Shown here one piece after another: positions 25,818-34,097 of a DNA stretch of 37,439 bases. The translations under genes and the position numbers were made by a program. The stretch spans positions 1 through 37,439 of the forward strand of contig NZ_KV887138.1 of assembly GCF_001956315.1 (NCBI RefSeq), written 5' to 3'. The DNA is from Sphingomonas montana. GTDB lineage: Bacteria > Pseudomonadota > Alphaproteobacteria > Sphingomonadales > Sphingomonadaceae. Each line of letters opens with the position of its first letter. Within the stretch, counting starts at the first letter, position 1. The notes below the pieces were generated by a model. It had not been told where the DNA came from. It saw only the letters and a program-made list of their open reading frames with translations, and ran no database searches.

Positions 25818-28190
25818 ATGTTCGATATTCAGAAGAGTGAAATCCAGTGGGGCGGCCAGACGCTGACCCTGGAAACCGGCCGCGTTGCGCGCCAGGCCGA
25901 CGGCGCGGTGCTCGCGACGCTCGGCGAGACGGTCGTGCTGTGCGCGGTGACCGCCGCAAAGTCGGTCAAGGACGGGCAGGACTTCTTCCCGCTCACCGTT
26001 CACTATCAGGAAAAGTACAGCGCCGCCGGCCGCATCCCGGGTGGCTTCTTCAAGCGTGAGCGTGGTGCCACCGAGAAGGAAACGCTGACCAGCCGCCTGA
26101 TCGATCGTCCGATCCGCCCGCTGTTCCCGGACGGTTTCTACAACGAGATCAACGTCATCTGCCAGGTTCTGAGCTATGACGGCGAGAACGAGCCCGACAT
26201 CCTGGCGATGATCGCCGCGTCGGCCGCGCTCACCATCTCCGGCCTGCCCTTCATGGGCCCGATCGGCTGCGCCCGCGTCGGCTACAAGGACGGCGAGTAT
26301 ATCCTCAACCCGTCGAACGAGGCGATCAAGGACAGCGACCTGGACCTGATCGTCGCGGCCACGCACGGCGCGGTGATGATGGTAGAGTCCGAGGCCAAGG
26401 AGCTGTCGGAAGACATCATGCTGGGCGCCGTCGTGTTCGCGCATGAGGCGAGCCGCACGGTCATCGACGGTATCATCGACCTGGCCGAAAAGGCCGCGAA
26501 GGATCCGTGGGAGCTGCCGAGCACCGACGACAGCGGCGACCTGAAGAAGCAGGTCAAGAAGCTGATCGGCAACGGGCTCGACAAGGCCTACAAGCTGACC
26601 GGCAAGGCCGACCGCGTCGCCGCCATCGCGGAAGCCAAGAAGGCGATGCACGAGCATTTCAAGGATGCCGATGCCGCGACGCGCCTGAAGGCGAACAAGC
26701 TGGGCAAGAAGCTGGAAGGCGACATCGTCCGCACGGCGATCCTGAAGGAAGGCCGCCGCATCGACGGACGCGACACGAAGACCGTGCGCCCGATCGAATC
26801 GATGGTCCACTTCCTGCCGCGCGCGCATGGTTCGGCGCTGTTCACCCGCGGCGAGACGCAGTCGATCGTCACCACGACGCTCGGCACGGCGGACGCGGAG
26901 CAGATGATCGACGGCCTGAACGGGCTGCACTACGAGCGCTTCATGCTGCACTACAACTTCCCGCCCTACTCGGTCGGTGAAGTCGGCCGCTTCGGTGCGC
27001 CGGGCCGTCGCGAGATCGGCCACGGGAAGCTCGCCTGGCGCGCGCTGAACCCGGTCCTGCCGAGCAAGGAGGAGTTCCCGTACACGATCCGCGTCCTGTC
27101 CGACATCACGGAGAGCAACGGCTCCTCGTCGATGGCCACGGTCTGCGGCGGTTCGCTGGCGATGATGGATGCGGGCGTTCCGCTGAAGCGTCCGGTGTCC
27201 GGCATCGCGATGGGCCTGATCCTGGAAGGCAAGGACTATGCGGTCATCTCCGACATCCTCGGCGACGAGGATCATCTCGGCGACATGGACTTCAAGGTTG
27301 CGGGCACGTCGGAGGGTATCACCAGCCTTCAGATGGACATCAAGATCGCCGGCATCACCGAGGAGATCATGAAGGTGGCGCTCGCCCAGGCGCATGAGGG
27401 TCGTGCCCATATCCTGGAGGAAATGGCCAGGGCGCTCGACACCACCCGGACCGAACTGTCGGCGCACGCGCCGCGGATCGAGACGATGCAGGTGCCCAAG
27501 GAGAAGATCCGCGAGATCATCGGCACCGGCGGCAAGGTGATCCGCGAGATCGTCGCAACCACCGGCGCGAAGGTCGACATCGAGGACGACGGCACGATCA
27601 AGATCGCCTCGTCCGACCCCGAGAAGATCGCGGCCGCACGCAAGTGGATCGAAGGCATCACGCTGGAAGCCGAGATCGGCAAGATCTACGACGGCAAGGT
27701 CGTCAATCTGGTCGATTTTGGTGCGTTCGTGAACTTCATGGGCGGCAAAGACGGTCTCGTCCATGTGTCCGAGATCAAGAACGAGCGCGTCGCCAAGGTC
27801 TCCGACGTACTGTCCGAGGGGCAGGACGTGAAGGTCAAGGTCCTCGAGATCGACCAGCGCGGCAAGGTGCGCCTGTCGATGCGTGTCGTCGATCAGGAAA
27901 CCGGTGCCGAGCTGGAGGACACCCGTCCCCCGCGCGAAGCCGGCGACCGGCCGGAGCGGTCCGATCGCGGCCCGCGCCGAGAGGGCGGCGGTGGTGACCG
28001 TGGCCCGCGTCGCGAAGGCGGCGGTGGCGGCGGTGATCGGGGCGACCGTGGCCCGCGTGGCGGCGGCGGCGGCGACCGTGGCGGCGATCGTGGCCCACGC
28101 CGCGACCGCAACGACGGCGATCGCCCGCAGCGCAACGAAAGCAGCGAGGAAACCACCTTCGCACCGGCATTCCTGACCCGCGAAGACTGA
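25818..28190 (+). CDS. pnp: Polyribonucleotide nucleotidyltransferase (PNPase)
   Basis: A 790-residue PNPase: first RNase PH domain (1-140), helical domain (about 215-310), second RNase PH domain (about 315-560), KH ([19 protein letters not shown]) and S1 ([33 protein letters not shown]). Phosphorolytic 3'-5' exonuclease of RNA turnover, normally partner of RNase E. After the S1 domain (about residue 705) comes an 85-residue tail of repeated [11 protein letters not shown]-like units, ending [14 protein letters not shown]. coli PNPase (711 aa) has no such tail. ATG 25818 has GAAGGAAA upstream. Bounded by the rpsO terminator and its own terminator, so it may be transcribed alone as well. Confidence 0.97.
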   Translation: MFDIQKSEIQWGGQTLTLETGRVARQADGAVLATLGETVVLCAVTAAKSVKDGQDFFPLTVHYQEKYSAAGRIPGGFFKRERGATEKETLTSRLIDRPIRPLFPDGFYNEINVICQVLSYDGENEPDILAMIAASAALTISGLPFMGPIGCARVGYKDGEYILNPSNEAIKDSDLDLIVAATHGAVMMVESEAKELSEDIMLGAVVFAHEASRTVIDGIIDLAEKAAKDPWELPSTDDSGDLKKQVKKLIGNGLDKAYKLTGKADRVAAIAEAKKAMHEHFKDADAATRLKANKLGKKLEGDIVRTAILKEGRRIDGRDTKTVRPIESMVHFLPRAHGSALFTRGETQSIVTTTLGTADAEQMIDGLNGLHYERFMLHYNFPPYSVGEVGRFGAPGRREIGHGKLAWRALNPVLPSKEEFPYTIRVLSDITESNGSSSMATVCGGSLAMMDAGVPLKRPVSGIAMGLILEGKDYAVISDILGDEDHLGDMDFKVAGTSEGITSLQMDIKIAGITEEIMKVALAQAHEGRAHILEEMARALDTTRTELSAHAPRIETMQVPKEKIREIIGTGGKVIREIVATTGAKVDIEDDGTIKIASSDPEKIAAARKWIEGITLEAEIGKIYDGKVVNLVDFGAFVNFMGGKDGLVHVSEIKNERVAKVSDVLSEGQDVKVKVLEIDQRGKVRLSMRVVDQETGAELEDTRPPREAGDRPERSDRGPRREGGGGDRGPRREGGGGGGDRGDRGPRGGGGGDRGGDRGPRRDRNDGDRPQRNESSEETTFAPAFLTRED

Positions 28191-28212
28191 CGGGTCCGGT
28201 AACCGCAAACGG

Positions 28213-28241
28213 AAAAGGGGGCCGAAAGGCCCCCTTTTTTT
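28213..28241 (+). terminator. Intrinsic terminator after pnp
   Basis: GGGGGCC (28217-28223), GAAA loop, GGCCCCC (28228-28234), flanked by A4 and T7. The same GAAA-loop design as the rpsO terminator, 22 bp after the pnp stop. Confidence 0.92.
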
Positions 28242-28510
28242 GTGTTTCTTACAGACTGGAATGGCGCGACTTCAGAGCGATGCGCTCGTCTCGATCGAAG
28301 TCTGGGAGCGCTGCCGAACCAGGCCAGAAAGCCGTGAAAGTCCCTCCGCCACCCGCTGGAAAGCGGGTACTCACTGCACTCAGCTGGGAGGGGGGCGCGA
28401 GGGCTCAACCGAAAGTCAGAAAGTCCCAACTGACCTCAGGGGATACTGTCCCACATCAGCACCCCGTCTATGCCGTCTGGGGTCGAACCAATCAGCTTAA
28501 ATACAACGTC

Positions 28511-28531
28511 ATCCCGGACTTGATCCGGGAT
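28511..28531. repeat. ATCCCGGA-CTTGA-TCCGGGAT palindrome
   Basis: Eight perfect pairs around CTTGA. AAATACAACG occurs on both sides (ending near 28508 and near 28553), so the hairpin is bracketed by a short direct repeat. It lies in the 585-bp gap 28242-28826, in which I see no gene: the open frames there have no family similarity. Confidence 0.65.
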
Positions 28532-28635
28532 CCAGAGTTTAAAATACAACGCGTGTAACCGTGGGTCCGGGTCCCAGCCCGGCGTGAGAGGTCGGAACAT
28601 GACCGCAACCAGGCCGGTCTGCCGTTTGATCCGTC

Positions 28636-28694
28636 CGGTTCGGGCCTGTCGAGAACCCTGCACAGAGTTCTCGACATACTTGGCGCAAACAGGA
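28636..28694. repeat. TGTCGAGAAC palindromic element, second copy
   Basis: GTCGAGAAC (28648-28656) and GTTCTCGAC (28667-28675) form nine pairs. The flanks GGTTCGGGCC and GCGCAAACAGG resemble those of the element at 7107-7172, so both belong to one family, with this copy more diverged in its outer arms. Confidence 0.6.
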
Positions 28695-28826
28695 CCGAGC
28701 AAGCGACCTTGCGACCTAGTAGGGCTTTGGTAGTCAGATATGACCAGAACGGATGCTAAGACCCGGCAAAATACCGAGCCCCGGGTCAAAACGGAGCGTC
28801 CCGGCAACCCGGCCTTCCCAACGGCC

Positions 28827-29150
28827 TCAGAAAGGCAGCTTGAACCCCGGCGGCAGCGGGATACCGGCCGTCATCTTGCTCATCTCGGCCGAAGACGCCG
28901 CGTCTGCCTTCGTACGCGCATCGTTCAACGCCGCGGCGATCAGGTCTTCCAGCATCTGTTTCTCGGATGCCACCATCAGGCTGTCGTCGATCGCGACACC
29001 CAGGATCCGGCCCTTTGCGGTCGCCTTGATCGACACGAGCCCGCCGCCCGAGACGCCTTCGACCTCGATCGTGTCGAGGCTGTCTTGTGCCTGCGACAAC
29101 TGGTTCTGCACATTCTGCGCCATGGCCAGAATATCATCGAGATTCTTCAT
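28827..29150 (-). CDS. ybaB: YbaB/EbfC nucleoid-associated protein
   Basis: A 107-residue protein with the YbaB/EbfC fold: MKNLDDILAMAQNVQNQLSQAQDSLDTIEVEG, GGGLVSIKATAKGRILGVAIDD and DLIAAALNDARTKADAASSAEMSKMTAGIPLPPGFKLPF. Dimers bind DNA with tweezer-like helices. ATG 29150 overlaps the dnaX stop by 4 nt (ATGA). The dnaX-ybaB order is widely conserved, often followed by recR, which is absent here; instead a gene-free gap follows. Confidence 0.95.
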   Translation of the reverse strand: MKNLDDILAMAQNVQNQLSQAQDSLDTIEVEGVSGGGLVSIKATAKGRILGVAIDDSLMVASEKQMLEDLIAAALNDARTKADAASSAEMSKMTAGIPLPPGFKLPF

Positions 29151-30847
29151 AAATTCGCACTCCTCTGATCCAGTGTGTAGCCCAACAATTCGGTATCGGG
29201 AAACGCCTCACGCGCCGCACGGACGACGGGCGAATCCCACACCACGGCACGTTCGGCCGCCGCGGCCGCCTTTTCCTGGTCCAGCATGGTCGGGGCCGCG
29301 TCGCCCTCCGCCGTCGATACGGTCCAGCTCGTATCGGTCAGCCGCCGGAGCGCGGCCGACAGCTTGCGCAGGTCGATCGGCCTGGTCGGACGCACGACCA
29401 GTTCCGGCGGCGCGTAGCGGATCAGCCCCGCAAAGTCGTGCAGTTCCTGCGCCAGCAACGGCTCCCCGCGATCAACCAGCAGGTCATGCAACGCGCGGAA
29501 ATCGACGGGAAGCGTCGGCCTGGCCGGCGCCGGTGCCGGTGCCGGAGTCACCGCGACGGCAGGCGACGACACCACGACCGGATCATCGGACGGTTCGCGT
29601 GGTGCGACCAAGGCCGGCGAAGGCGCAGCTGCCGGCGGCAAAGCCGACGCCACACCCGCCGCGGCGGGTGCAGCCCCGACCACCGCCCCCTCGCCCCCGG
29701 TCAGCCGACGGATGAGCTCGCCCGGGTCTGGCAGCGTGCTGGCATGGACGATCCGCAGCAGCGCCATCTCGGCCGCCTCCATCGGCAGGATCGCCGACTG
29801 GACCTCCTCATGCCCCTTGAGCAGTAGCTGCCACATCCGGTGGAGCACGGGGTAGCCAAGTCGGCTGGCCCAGTCCGCGAACGCCTCGCGCTCCTCCACC
29901 GACAGCGCCGGATCGGGCGCACCGCCCACCTTGGCACGCGTCACGCCGTGGCAGGTCTCGAGCAGCCCGCGGAACAGCGCGGTCGGGTCGACGCCCAGTT
30001 CGTGCTGCCGTCCGACCGCCGCCAGCACCGCCGGCGCATCGCCCGCCAGGAGCTTTGCGAACAGCGCACGGACCGCGCCGCGATCGGACAGGCCGAGCAT
30101 CTCGCGCACTTGGCGCGCATCGACCCGGTCCTGGCCATGCGCGATCGCCTGATCCAGGATCGACAGCCCGTCGCGCGCCGACCCTTCGGCCGCCCGCGCG
30201 ATCAGCGCCAGCGCCTCGGGTTCGGCCTCGACCCCCTCCTGCTCCACGACATGGGCGAAGTGACGCGACAGAAGGTCGGCCGGGATACGCCGCAGGTCGA
30301 ACCGCTGGCACCGCGACAGCACGGTGACGGGGATCTTGTTCACCTCCGTGGTGGCGAACAGGAACTTCACATGCGCGGGCGGCTCCTCCAGCGTCTTCAA
30401 CAACCCGTTGAACGCCGCCTTCGACAGCATGTGGACTTCGTCGATGATGTAGATCTTGTACCGCGCCGAGACGGACGCATAGCGCACCGCCTCGATGATC
30501 TCGCGGATGTCGTCGATGCCGGTATGGCTCGCGGCGTCCATCTCGGTCACGTCGATATGCCGCCCCTCGGCGATCGCGGTGCAGGGGTCGCACTTGCCGC
30601 ACGGGTCGATCGTCGGCCCGCCCTGCCCGTCCGGCCCGATGCAGTTCAGCGCCTTGGCGATCAGCCGCGCGGTCGAGGTCTTGCCGACCCCGCGCACGCC
30701 GGTCAGCAGGAACGCATGCGCCAGCCGGTCGCGCCGGATCGCATTGCCCAGCGTCGTCACCATCGCATCCTGCCCGATCAACTCGGCAAAAGTCTGCGGA
30801 CGATATTTGCGCGCGAGGACGCGGTAGGGGACTGCGGATTCGGCCAT
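29147..30847 (-). CDS. dnaX: DNA polymerase III subunit gamma/tau
   Basis: A 566-residue clamp-loader subunit. AAA+ core with Walker A GVRGVGKT (50-57), zinc cysteines 69, 83, 86 and 89, Walker B IIDEVHM (135-140) and sensor region FLFATTEVNKIPVTVLSRCQRFDLRR. An Ala/Pro-rich linker (about 395-450) leads to a C-terminal tau-like domain. I see no A-AAA-AAG slippery site, so there is no sign of a frameshifted gamma form. ATG 30847 gives MAESAVPYRVLARKYRPQTF, the normal start; the open frame continues upstream only over an antisense gene. It overlaps ybaB by 4 nt. Confidence 0.96.
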   Translation of the reverse strand: MAESAVPYRVLARKYRPQTFAELIGQDAMVTTLGNAIRRDRLAHAFLLTGVRGVGKTSTARLIAKALNCIGPDGQGGPTIDPCGKCDPCTAIAEGRHIDVTEMDAASHTGIDDIREIIEAVRYASVSARYKIYIIDEVHMLSKAAFNGLLKTLEEPPAHVKFLFATTEVNKIPVTVLSRCQRFDLRRIPADLLSRHFAHVVEQEGVEAEPEALALIARAAEGSARDGLSILDQAIAHGQDRVDARQVREMLGLSDRGAVRALFAKLLAGDAPAVLAAVGRQHELGVDPTALFRGLLETCHGVTRAKVGGAPDPALSVEEREAFADWASRLGYPVLHRMWQLLLKGHEEVQSAILPMEAAEMALLRIVHASTLPDPGELIRRLTGGEGAVVGAAPAAAGVASALPPAAAPSPALVAPREPSDDPVVVSSPAVAVTPAPAPAPARPTLPVDFRALHDLLVDRGEPLLAQELHDFAGLIRYAPPELVVRPTRPIDLRKLSAALRRLTDTSWTVSTAEGDAAPTMLDQEKAAAAAERAVVWDSPVVRAAREAFPDTELLGYTLDQRSANL

Positions 30848-30895
30848 GACTATGATGTAGGACGGGACGATGCCCCCGTCACGCGCCGAGGTCGA

Positions 30896-31330
30896 ATGAC
30901 ACGCTGGACCGAACCCCGAATGAACCGACTTTTCGATCGGGCCGACGCTATCCTGAAAGGCAAAGCAAACGGTCATGCGCTGCCGATCCTGGAAGCCTTG
31001 AGTATTCGCGGCCACTTGTCCGCCCGCAACGCGCTCGCGACCATATTGACCGACCCGCGCCGGATCTCACGCAAGGTCGAGGTCGAGCGAGCCCTGAAGT
31101 TGATGCGAACCGATGCGTTCGGCGGCGACGCAGCGGCGCTCTACAATCTGGCGATCCACTACCGGAACACGGGCGACATGCGGCGCTACCGACACTGGCT
31201 CGCCCGCGCGGTCCGGCGGAGCGGCGACCCACATGATGTCCGAGAACTGCACATCTTCGAGACCCGCTTTCCGCACGCGATCATGCGGCGGTTCCGACGG
31301 CTCCGTCCGTATCGCAAGCGCGACGCGTAG
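30896..31330 (+). CDS. Sel1/TPR-like small protein of unknown function
   Basis: A 144-residue, Arg-rich basic protein. The helical pairs DAILKGKANGHALPILEALSIRGHLSARNALA and GDAAALYNLAIHYRNTGDMRRYRHWLARAVRRSGDP look like Sel1/TPR repeats. ATG 30896 has GAGG five nt upstream; ATG 30920 is an alternative. It runs divergently from dnaX (48-bp gap) and ends 15 bp from the 3' end of the oppositely oriented SRP RNA gene. Repeat proteins of this kind are usually adaptors; nothing indicates a specific partner here. Confidence 0.7.
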   Translation: MTRWTEPRMNRLFDRADAILKGKANGHALPILEALSIRGHLSARNALATILTDPRRISRKVEVERALKLMRTDAFGGDAAALYNLAIHYRNTGDMRRYRHWLARAVRRSGDPHDVRELHIFETRFPHAIMRRFRRLRPYRKRDA

Positions 31331-31344
31331 CAATGTGAGTGAGG

Positions 31345-31434
31345 TGGGAGCCGGAACGACCCGGTACGAAATCGTTGTGGCTGCTTCCTTCCGGATCTGA
31401 CCAGATTGGCGACAGCATCGTCCGCCCGACTCCC
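31345..31434 (-). ncRNA. ffs: Signal recognition particle RNA (4.5S, small bacterial type)
   Basis: Read on the minus strand, the core GGTCAGATCCGGAAGGAAGC (continuing AGCC) is the conserved SRP RNA apical loop with the GGAA tetraloop and symmetric internal loop that binds Ffh. The ends close perfectly: GGGAGUCGG at the 5' end (31434-31426) pairs with CCGGCUCCC (31354-31346), nine pairs including one G-U. About 90 nt fits the Alu-less small SRP RNA. ffs is often found near dnaX, as here. Boundaries are set by the closing stem and may differ by a few bases. No T-rich terminator follows. Confidence 0.93.
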
Positions 31435-31440
31435 GCGCCG

Positions 31441-31469
31441 CCTATGCACGATGCGGGGGTTGAGGGCAA
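31441..31469 (-). promoter_or_regulatory. Candidate promoter of ffs
   Basis: On the minus strand TTGCCC (31469-31464), 17-bp spacer, CATAGG (31446-31441), then a GC-rich 6-bp discriminator and the GGGAG start of the RNA at 31434. Spacing to the deduced 5' end is right, and the GC-rich discriminator is typical of stable-RNA promoters. Confidence 0.45.
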
Positions 31470-31483
31470 GACCTACAACGACA

Positions 31484-31549
31484 GTTCCCCGGCGCAGGCC
31501 GGAGCCTAGGTGAAACGGTTCCACCCAGCCCCAGTCTGCGCCGGGGAAC
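31484..31549. repeat. GTTCCCCGGCGCAG long inverted repeat
   Basis: Fourteen perfect pairs (31484-31497 with 31536-31549) enclose a 38-base centre that can itself fold (GGTG...CACC). This is the TTCCCCGGCG...CGCCGGGGAAC element frequent in Sphingomonas intergenic regions. It lies between ffs and the end of the deoxyhypusine-synthase-like gene. Confidence 0.75.
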
Positions 31550-31578
31550 AAGATCACGCGTTACGCGCAGTCAGACCC

Positions 31579-32637
31579 TCAAGCCTTGTCGAAGATCTTG
31601 CCCCACGCACGTACCGGCCGATCCTTCCAGTGACCGCGGTGATAGGCGTCGGAGGCGAGCAGCGGCATGACCGAACCGGCCTCCGCGAACACCATCTGTT
31701 CGATCGCGGTGTTCACCTTGCCCCAGCTCGCCGCTTCCTGCAGCGTCGAAGACGAACAGGCGCCGTCGCGCACGTCGGCCACAGTGATCTGCACCGCGTA
31801 CTTGTGAACCTGCACATCGTCATGGCCCAGGATCTCGGCGCAGACGACCGTATCCTGGATGAAGTTCTTCGGCACGCCGCCGCCGACCATCAGCAGGCCG
31901 GTGACGCCGGCTTCGATCTTGATCCGCGTCAGTTCGCGGAAATCGGCGATCGCATCGAGTACCATGTACGGCTTGCCCGCCTTCATCGCATCGACCTGAT
32001 GCTTGACCAGCCCGAAACCGGCCGAACTGTCGACAAAGGCCGGGCAGAAGATCGGCACGTCATGCTCGTAGGCGAGCTTGACGAGGCTGTTCTCCTTCGT
32101 GCCGTGCTCGACGAGATATTTGCCCATCTCGCGGATGAACTCACGGCTGGAATAGGGGCGCGGCTCCAGCGTCTCGGCGATCTCGAAGATCGTGTGGTCG
32201 ACGTGCTGCAACTGCTCTTCGTCGATATAGGTATCGTAGATCCGGTCGATCAGCAGCGACCGCAGGACATCGTCGTGCGGCACGTCGAGCGCCTGATAAT
32301 GCTTGTGGCCAAGCCCCTCGAAGAAATCCATGTCGACGATCGTCGCGCCGGTCGCCACGATCCCGTCGATCATGTTGTTGCGCAACAGCTCGGCATACAG
32401 GTCCATGCAGCCACCGGCACTGGTCGATCCGGCGACGACCAGGAAGATCGTGCAGTCCTTGTCGGCCAGCATCTGGTTGTAGATGTCGGTCGCGCGGCCC
32501 AGGTCGCGGCTGGTGAACGACATCTTCTTCATGGCATCCACGATCGGGCGCGCATCGAATGTCCGGATGTCAATATGCTCGACTTCGGTGGACAGCAGTT
32601 CCGCCTTGCGGGTGTCGTTGATCTTGGTGTCGGTCAT
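31579..32637 (-). CDS. Deoxyhypusine synthase-family enzyme, probable homospermidine synthase
   Basis: A 352-residue DHS-family protein with an NAD-binding Rossmann-like core. Family blocks: FLVVAGSTSAGGCMDLYAELLRNNMIDGIVATGATIVDMD, IFCPAFVDSSAGF, TGLLMVGGGVPKNFIQ and EAASWGKV, in which Lys307 corresponds to the lysine that forms the enzyme-imine intermediate in eukaryotic DHS. Bacteria lack eIF5A; bacterial DHS homologues have been shown to make homospermidine from putrescine in a cyanobacterium, and some are annotated as bis-guanidino polyamine synthases. The gene follows a putrescine-forming decarboxylase, which supports homospermidine formation. ATG 32637 has GGAG upstream; a TTG at 32649 is less likely. 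Product is inferred from family and context. Confidence 0.85.
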   Translation of the reverse strand: MTDTKINDTRKAELLSTEVEHIDIRTFDARPIVDAMKKMSFTSRDLGRATDIYNQMLADKDCTIFLVVAGSTSAGGCMDLYAELLRNNMIDGIVATGATIVDMDFFEGLGHKHYQALDVPHDDVLRSLLIDRIYDTYIDEEQLQHVDHTIFEIAETLEPRPYSSREFIREMGKYLVEHGTKENSLVKLAYEHDVPIFCPAFVDSSAGFGLVKHQVDAMKAGKPYMVLDAIADFRELTRIKIEAGVTGLLMVGGGVPKNFIQDTVVCAEILGHDDVQVHKYAVQITVADVRDGACSSSTLQEAASWGKVNTAIEQMVFAEAGSVMPLLASDAYHRGHWKDRPVRAWGKIFDKA

Positions 32638-32699
32638 GGAAAACTCCAAACAGGCAGGCGCTGTCCCGGCGTGAAGCCGGAACGGCGGATAGTCGGTCC

Positions 32700-32724
32700 T
32701 GCACCCCAGTCGAACCGGGGTGCA
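32700..32724 (-). repeat. Hairpins between the decarboxylase and DHS-like genes
   Basis: TGCACCCC (32700-32707) pairs with GGGGTGCA (32717-32724), eight pairs. A second, smaller stem CCGGC/GCCGG lies at 32666-32680. They sit in the 112-bp intercistronic gap and could adjust the relative expression of the two genes; no T-run is present. Confidence 0.5.
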
Positions 32725-32749
32725 ACGGGGATAGCGTGGAACGGTTCGG

Positions 32750-33937
32750 TTACAGCGTCACGACGTTCGACGGCATCGCGATGTCGTCTTCCTCGACATA
32801 GACGGTCGCCATCGGTTCATCGGTGGCCAGCACGGTCTCGCCCGCAGTAAAGCCGTTAAAACCGGTCCGCATCGCACAGCCATAGGCGCCGAGCATGCCG
32901 ATCTCGATATAGTCGCCCGCTTTGGTATCGGCCGGCAGCATGAACGGGCCGACCATATGGTCCATGTCGTCGCAGGTCGGGCCGTAGAAGCTGAATCCCA
33001 TGTCCTTGGCGTTCGATCCCGCATCGCGCACCAGTTCTGTCGGGAAACGCCATGCGACATGCGCCGCATCGAACAGCGCGCCGTACGCCCCGTCGTTGAT
33101 GAACAGTTCGTCCCCGCGGCGCTTTTCCACGCGGACCAGCAGGCTGGCATATTCGGCGCACAGCGCGCGGCCGGGCTCGCACCACAATTCGGCGGAGTAG
33201 CTGATCGGCAGGCTTTCGAACGCCTGCTTGATCGCGTCGAAATACGCCCCCAGCGGCGGCGGCGTCATGCCTGGATAGGTGGACGGAAAACCACCACCCA
33301 CATCGACCACGTCGACCGTGACCGCCGCGGTCACGATCGCCTCGCGCACACGGCCCATCGCCTGGATATAGGCGGCCGGGCTCATCGCCTGCGACCCGAC
33401 ATGAAAGCAGATGCCCAGCGCATCGGCCACCTGCCGCGTCGCCAGCAGCAGCGGCGCCGCGTCACGCGCTTCGACGCCGAACTTCGACGCAAGGCTCAGC
33501 TTGCTGTGGTCGGACGACACGCGAAGCCGGACGCACAGCGTCAGGTCCGTCGCATCGTTCGTCGCGCGGCAGATCTTTTCCAGTTCCTCGAGCGAATCGA
33601 GCGAGAATGTCCGCACGCCGTAGACCGCATAGGCCTCCGCGATCGCTTCCTCGGCCTTCACCGGATGCATGAAACACAGCACGGCGTCGGGCAGCGTACG
33701 CGCGACGAGCCGCACCTCCGCGATGGAAGCGACGTCGTAATGCGTGATGCCGCTGTCCCACAGGACCTGTAGCAGGTCCGGCGAGGGGTTCGCCTTGACC
33801 GCATACATCGAACGGCCCTGGAACTTCTCTGCGAAGTACCGGGCCGCGCGCCGTGCGGCGTGCGGGCGAATCAGCGTGACCGGTTGAACCGGACGAAGGG
33901 CAGTTGCTAGCCCCAGCGCGCTATGATGCTTGTGCAA
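32750..33937 (-). CDS. Ornithine/lysine decarboxylase, alanine-racemase fold (group IV)
   Basis: A 395-residue PLP enzyme. Lys48 in SMYAVKANPSPDLL forms the Schiff base; further landmarks are HVGSQ, VVDVGGGFPSTYPGM, WCEPGRALCAEYA, and the catalytic GPTCDDMDH with the cysteine that shapes the second active site of the dimer. It decarboxylates ornithine to putrescine (possibly lysine to cadaverine as well). No ATG is available; TTG 33937 (Leu-His-Lys-His-His) is chosen because GGAGG lies about 9 nt upstream. Divergent from the dehydratase gene, upstream of the DHS-like gene on the same strand. The pair fits polyamine synthesis. Confidence 0.92.
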   Translation of the reverse strand: MHKHHSALGLATALRPVQPVTLIRPHAARRAARYFAEKFQGRSMYAVKANPSPDLLQVLWDSGITHYDVASIAEVRLVARTLPDAVLCFMHPVKAEEAIAEAYAVYGVRTFSLDSLEELEKICRATNDATDLTLCVRLRVSSDHSKLSLASKFGVEARDAAPLLLATRQVADALGICFHVGSQAMSPAAYIQAMGRVREAIVTAAVTVDVVDVGGGFPSTYPGMTPPPLGAYFDAIKQAFESLPISYSAELWCEPGRALCAEYASLLVRVEKRRGDELFINDGAYGALFDAAHVAWRFPTELVRDAGSNAKDMGFSFYGPTCDDMDHMVGPFMLPADTKAGDYIEIGMLGAYGCAMRTGFNGFTAGETVLATDEPMATVYVEEDDIAMPSNVVTL

Positions 33938-34010
33938 TTCAAGGGACCTCCAGTGGTCGTTCCGACAAAAGCTGCCTTGCGGTGGAAGTCCCATGGGGCA
34001 GCGGACGCAT

Positions 34011-34039
34011 CACATAGGAACCACCCGCCCCCCTGTAAA
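34011..34039 (-). promoter_or_regulatory. Candidate promoter of the polyamine genes
   Basis: Minus strand: TTTACA (34039-34034), 17-bp G-rich spacer, TATGTG (34016-34011). The predicted leader would be about 67 nt. The -35 matches 5 of 6 consensus bases, the -10 is weak. Confidence 0.35.
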
Positions 34040-34097
34040 GTTGCAATTGAAACGTCACGCTGCGCATGGGGACGGGATCGGACCGGGGGAAGGCATG

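Noticed and set aside
27950-28130. GGCGGCGGTGG tandem repeats as a possible CRISPR-like or satellite array
   Set aside because: They are in frame within pnp and encode the Arg/Gly tail; unit spacing is irregular and there are no spacers.
25740-28208. Minus-strand open frame of 822 codons opposite pnp
   Set aside because: Antisense shadow of PNPase; composition typical of a complementary high-GC frame and no domain.
28240-28560. Short open frames after the pnp terminator
   Set aside because: No domain, no ribosome site, and they run through palindromic repeat sequence; mixed codon usage.
29147-30847. Programmed frameshift in dnaX
   Set aside because: No A-AAA-AAG or similar slippery heptamer is visible in the coding strand; only short A-runs occur.
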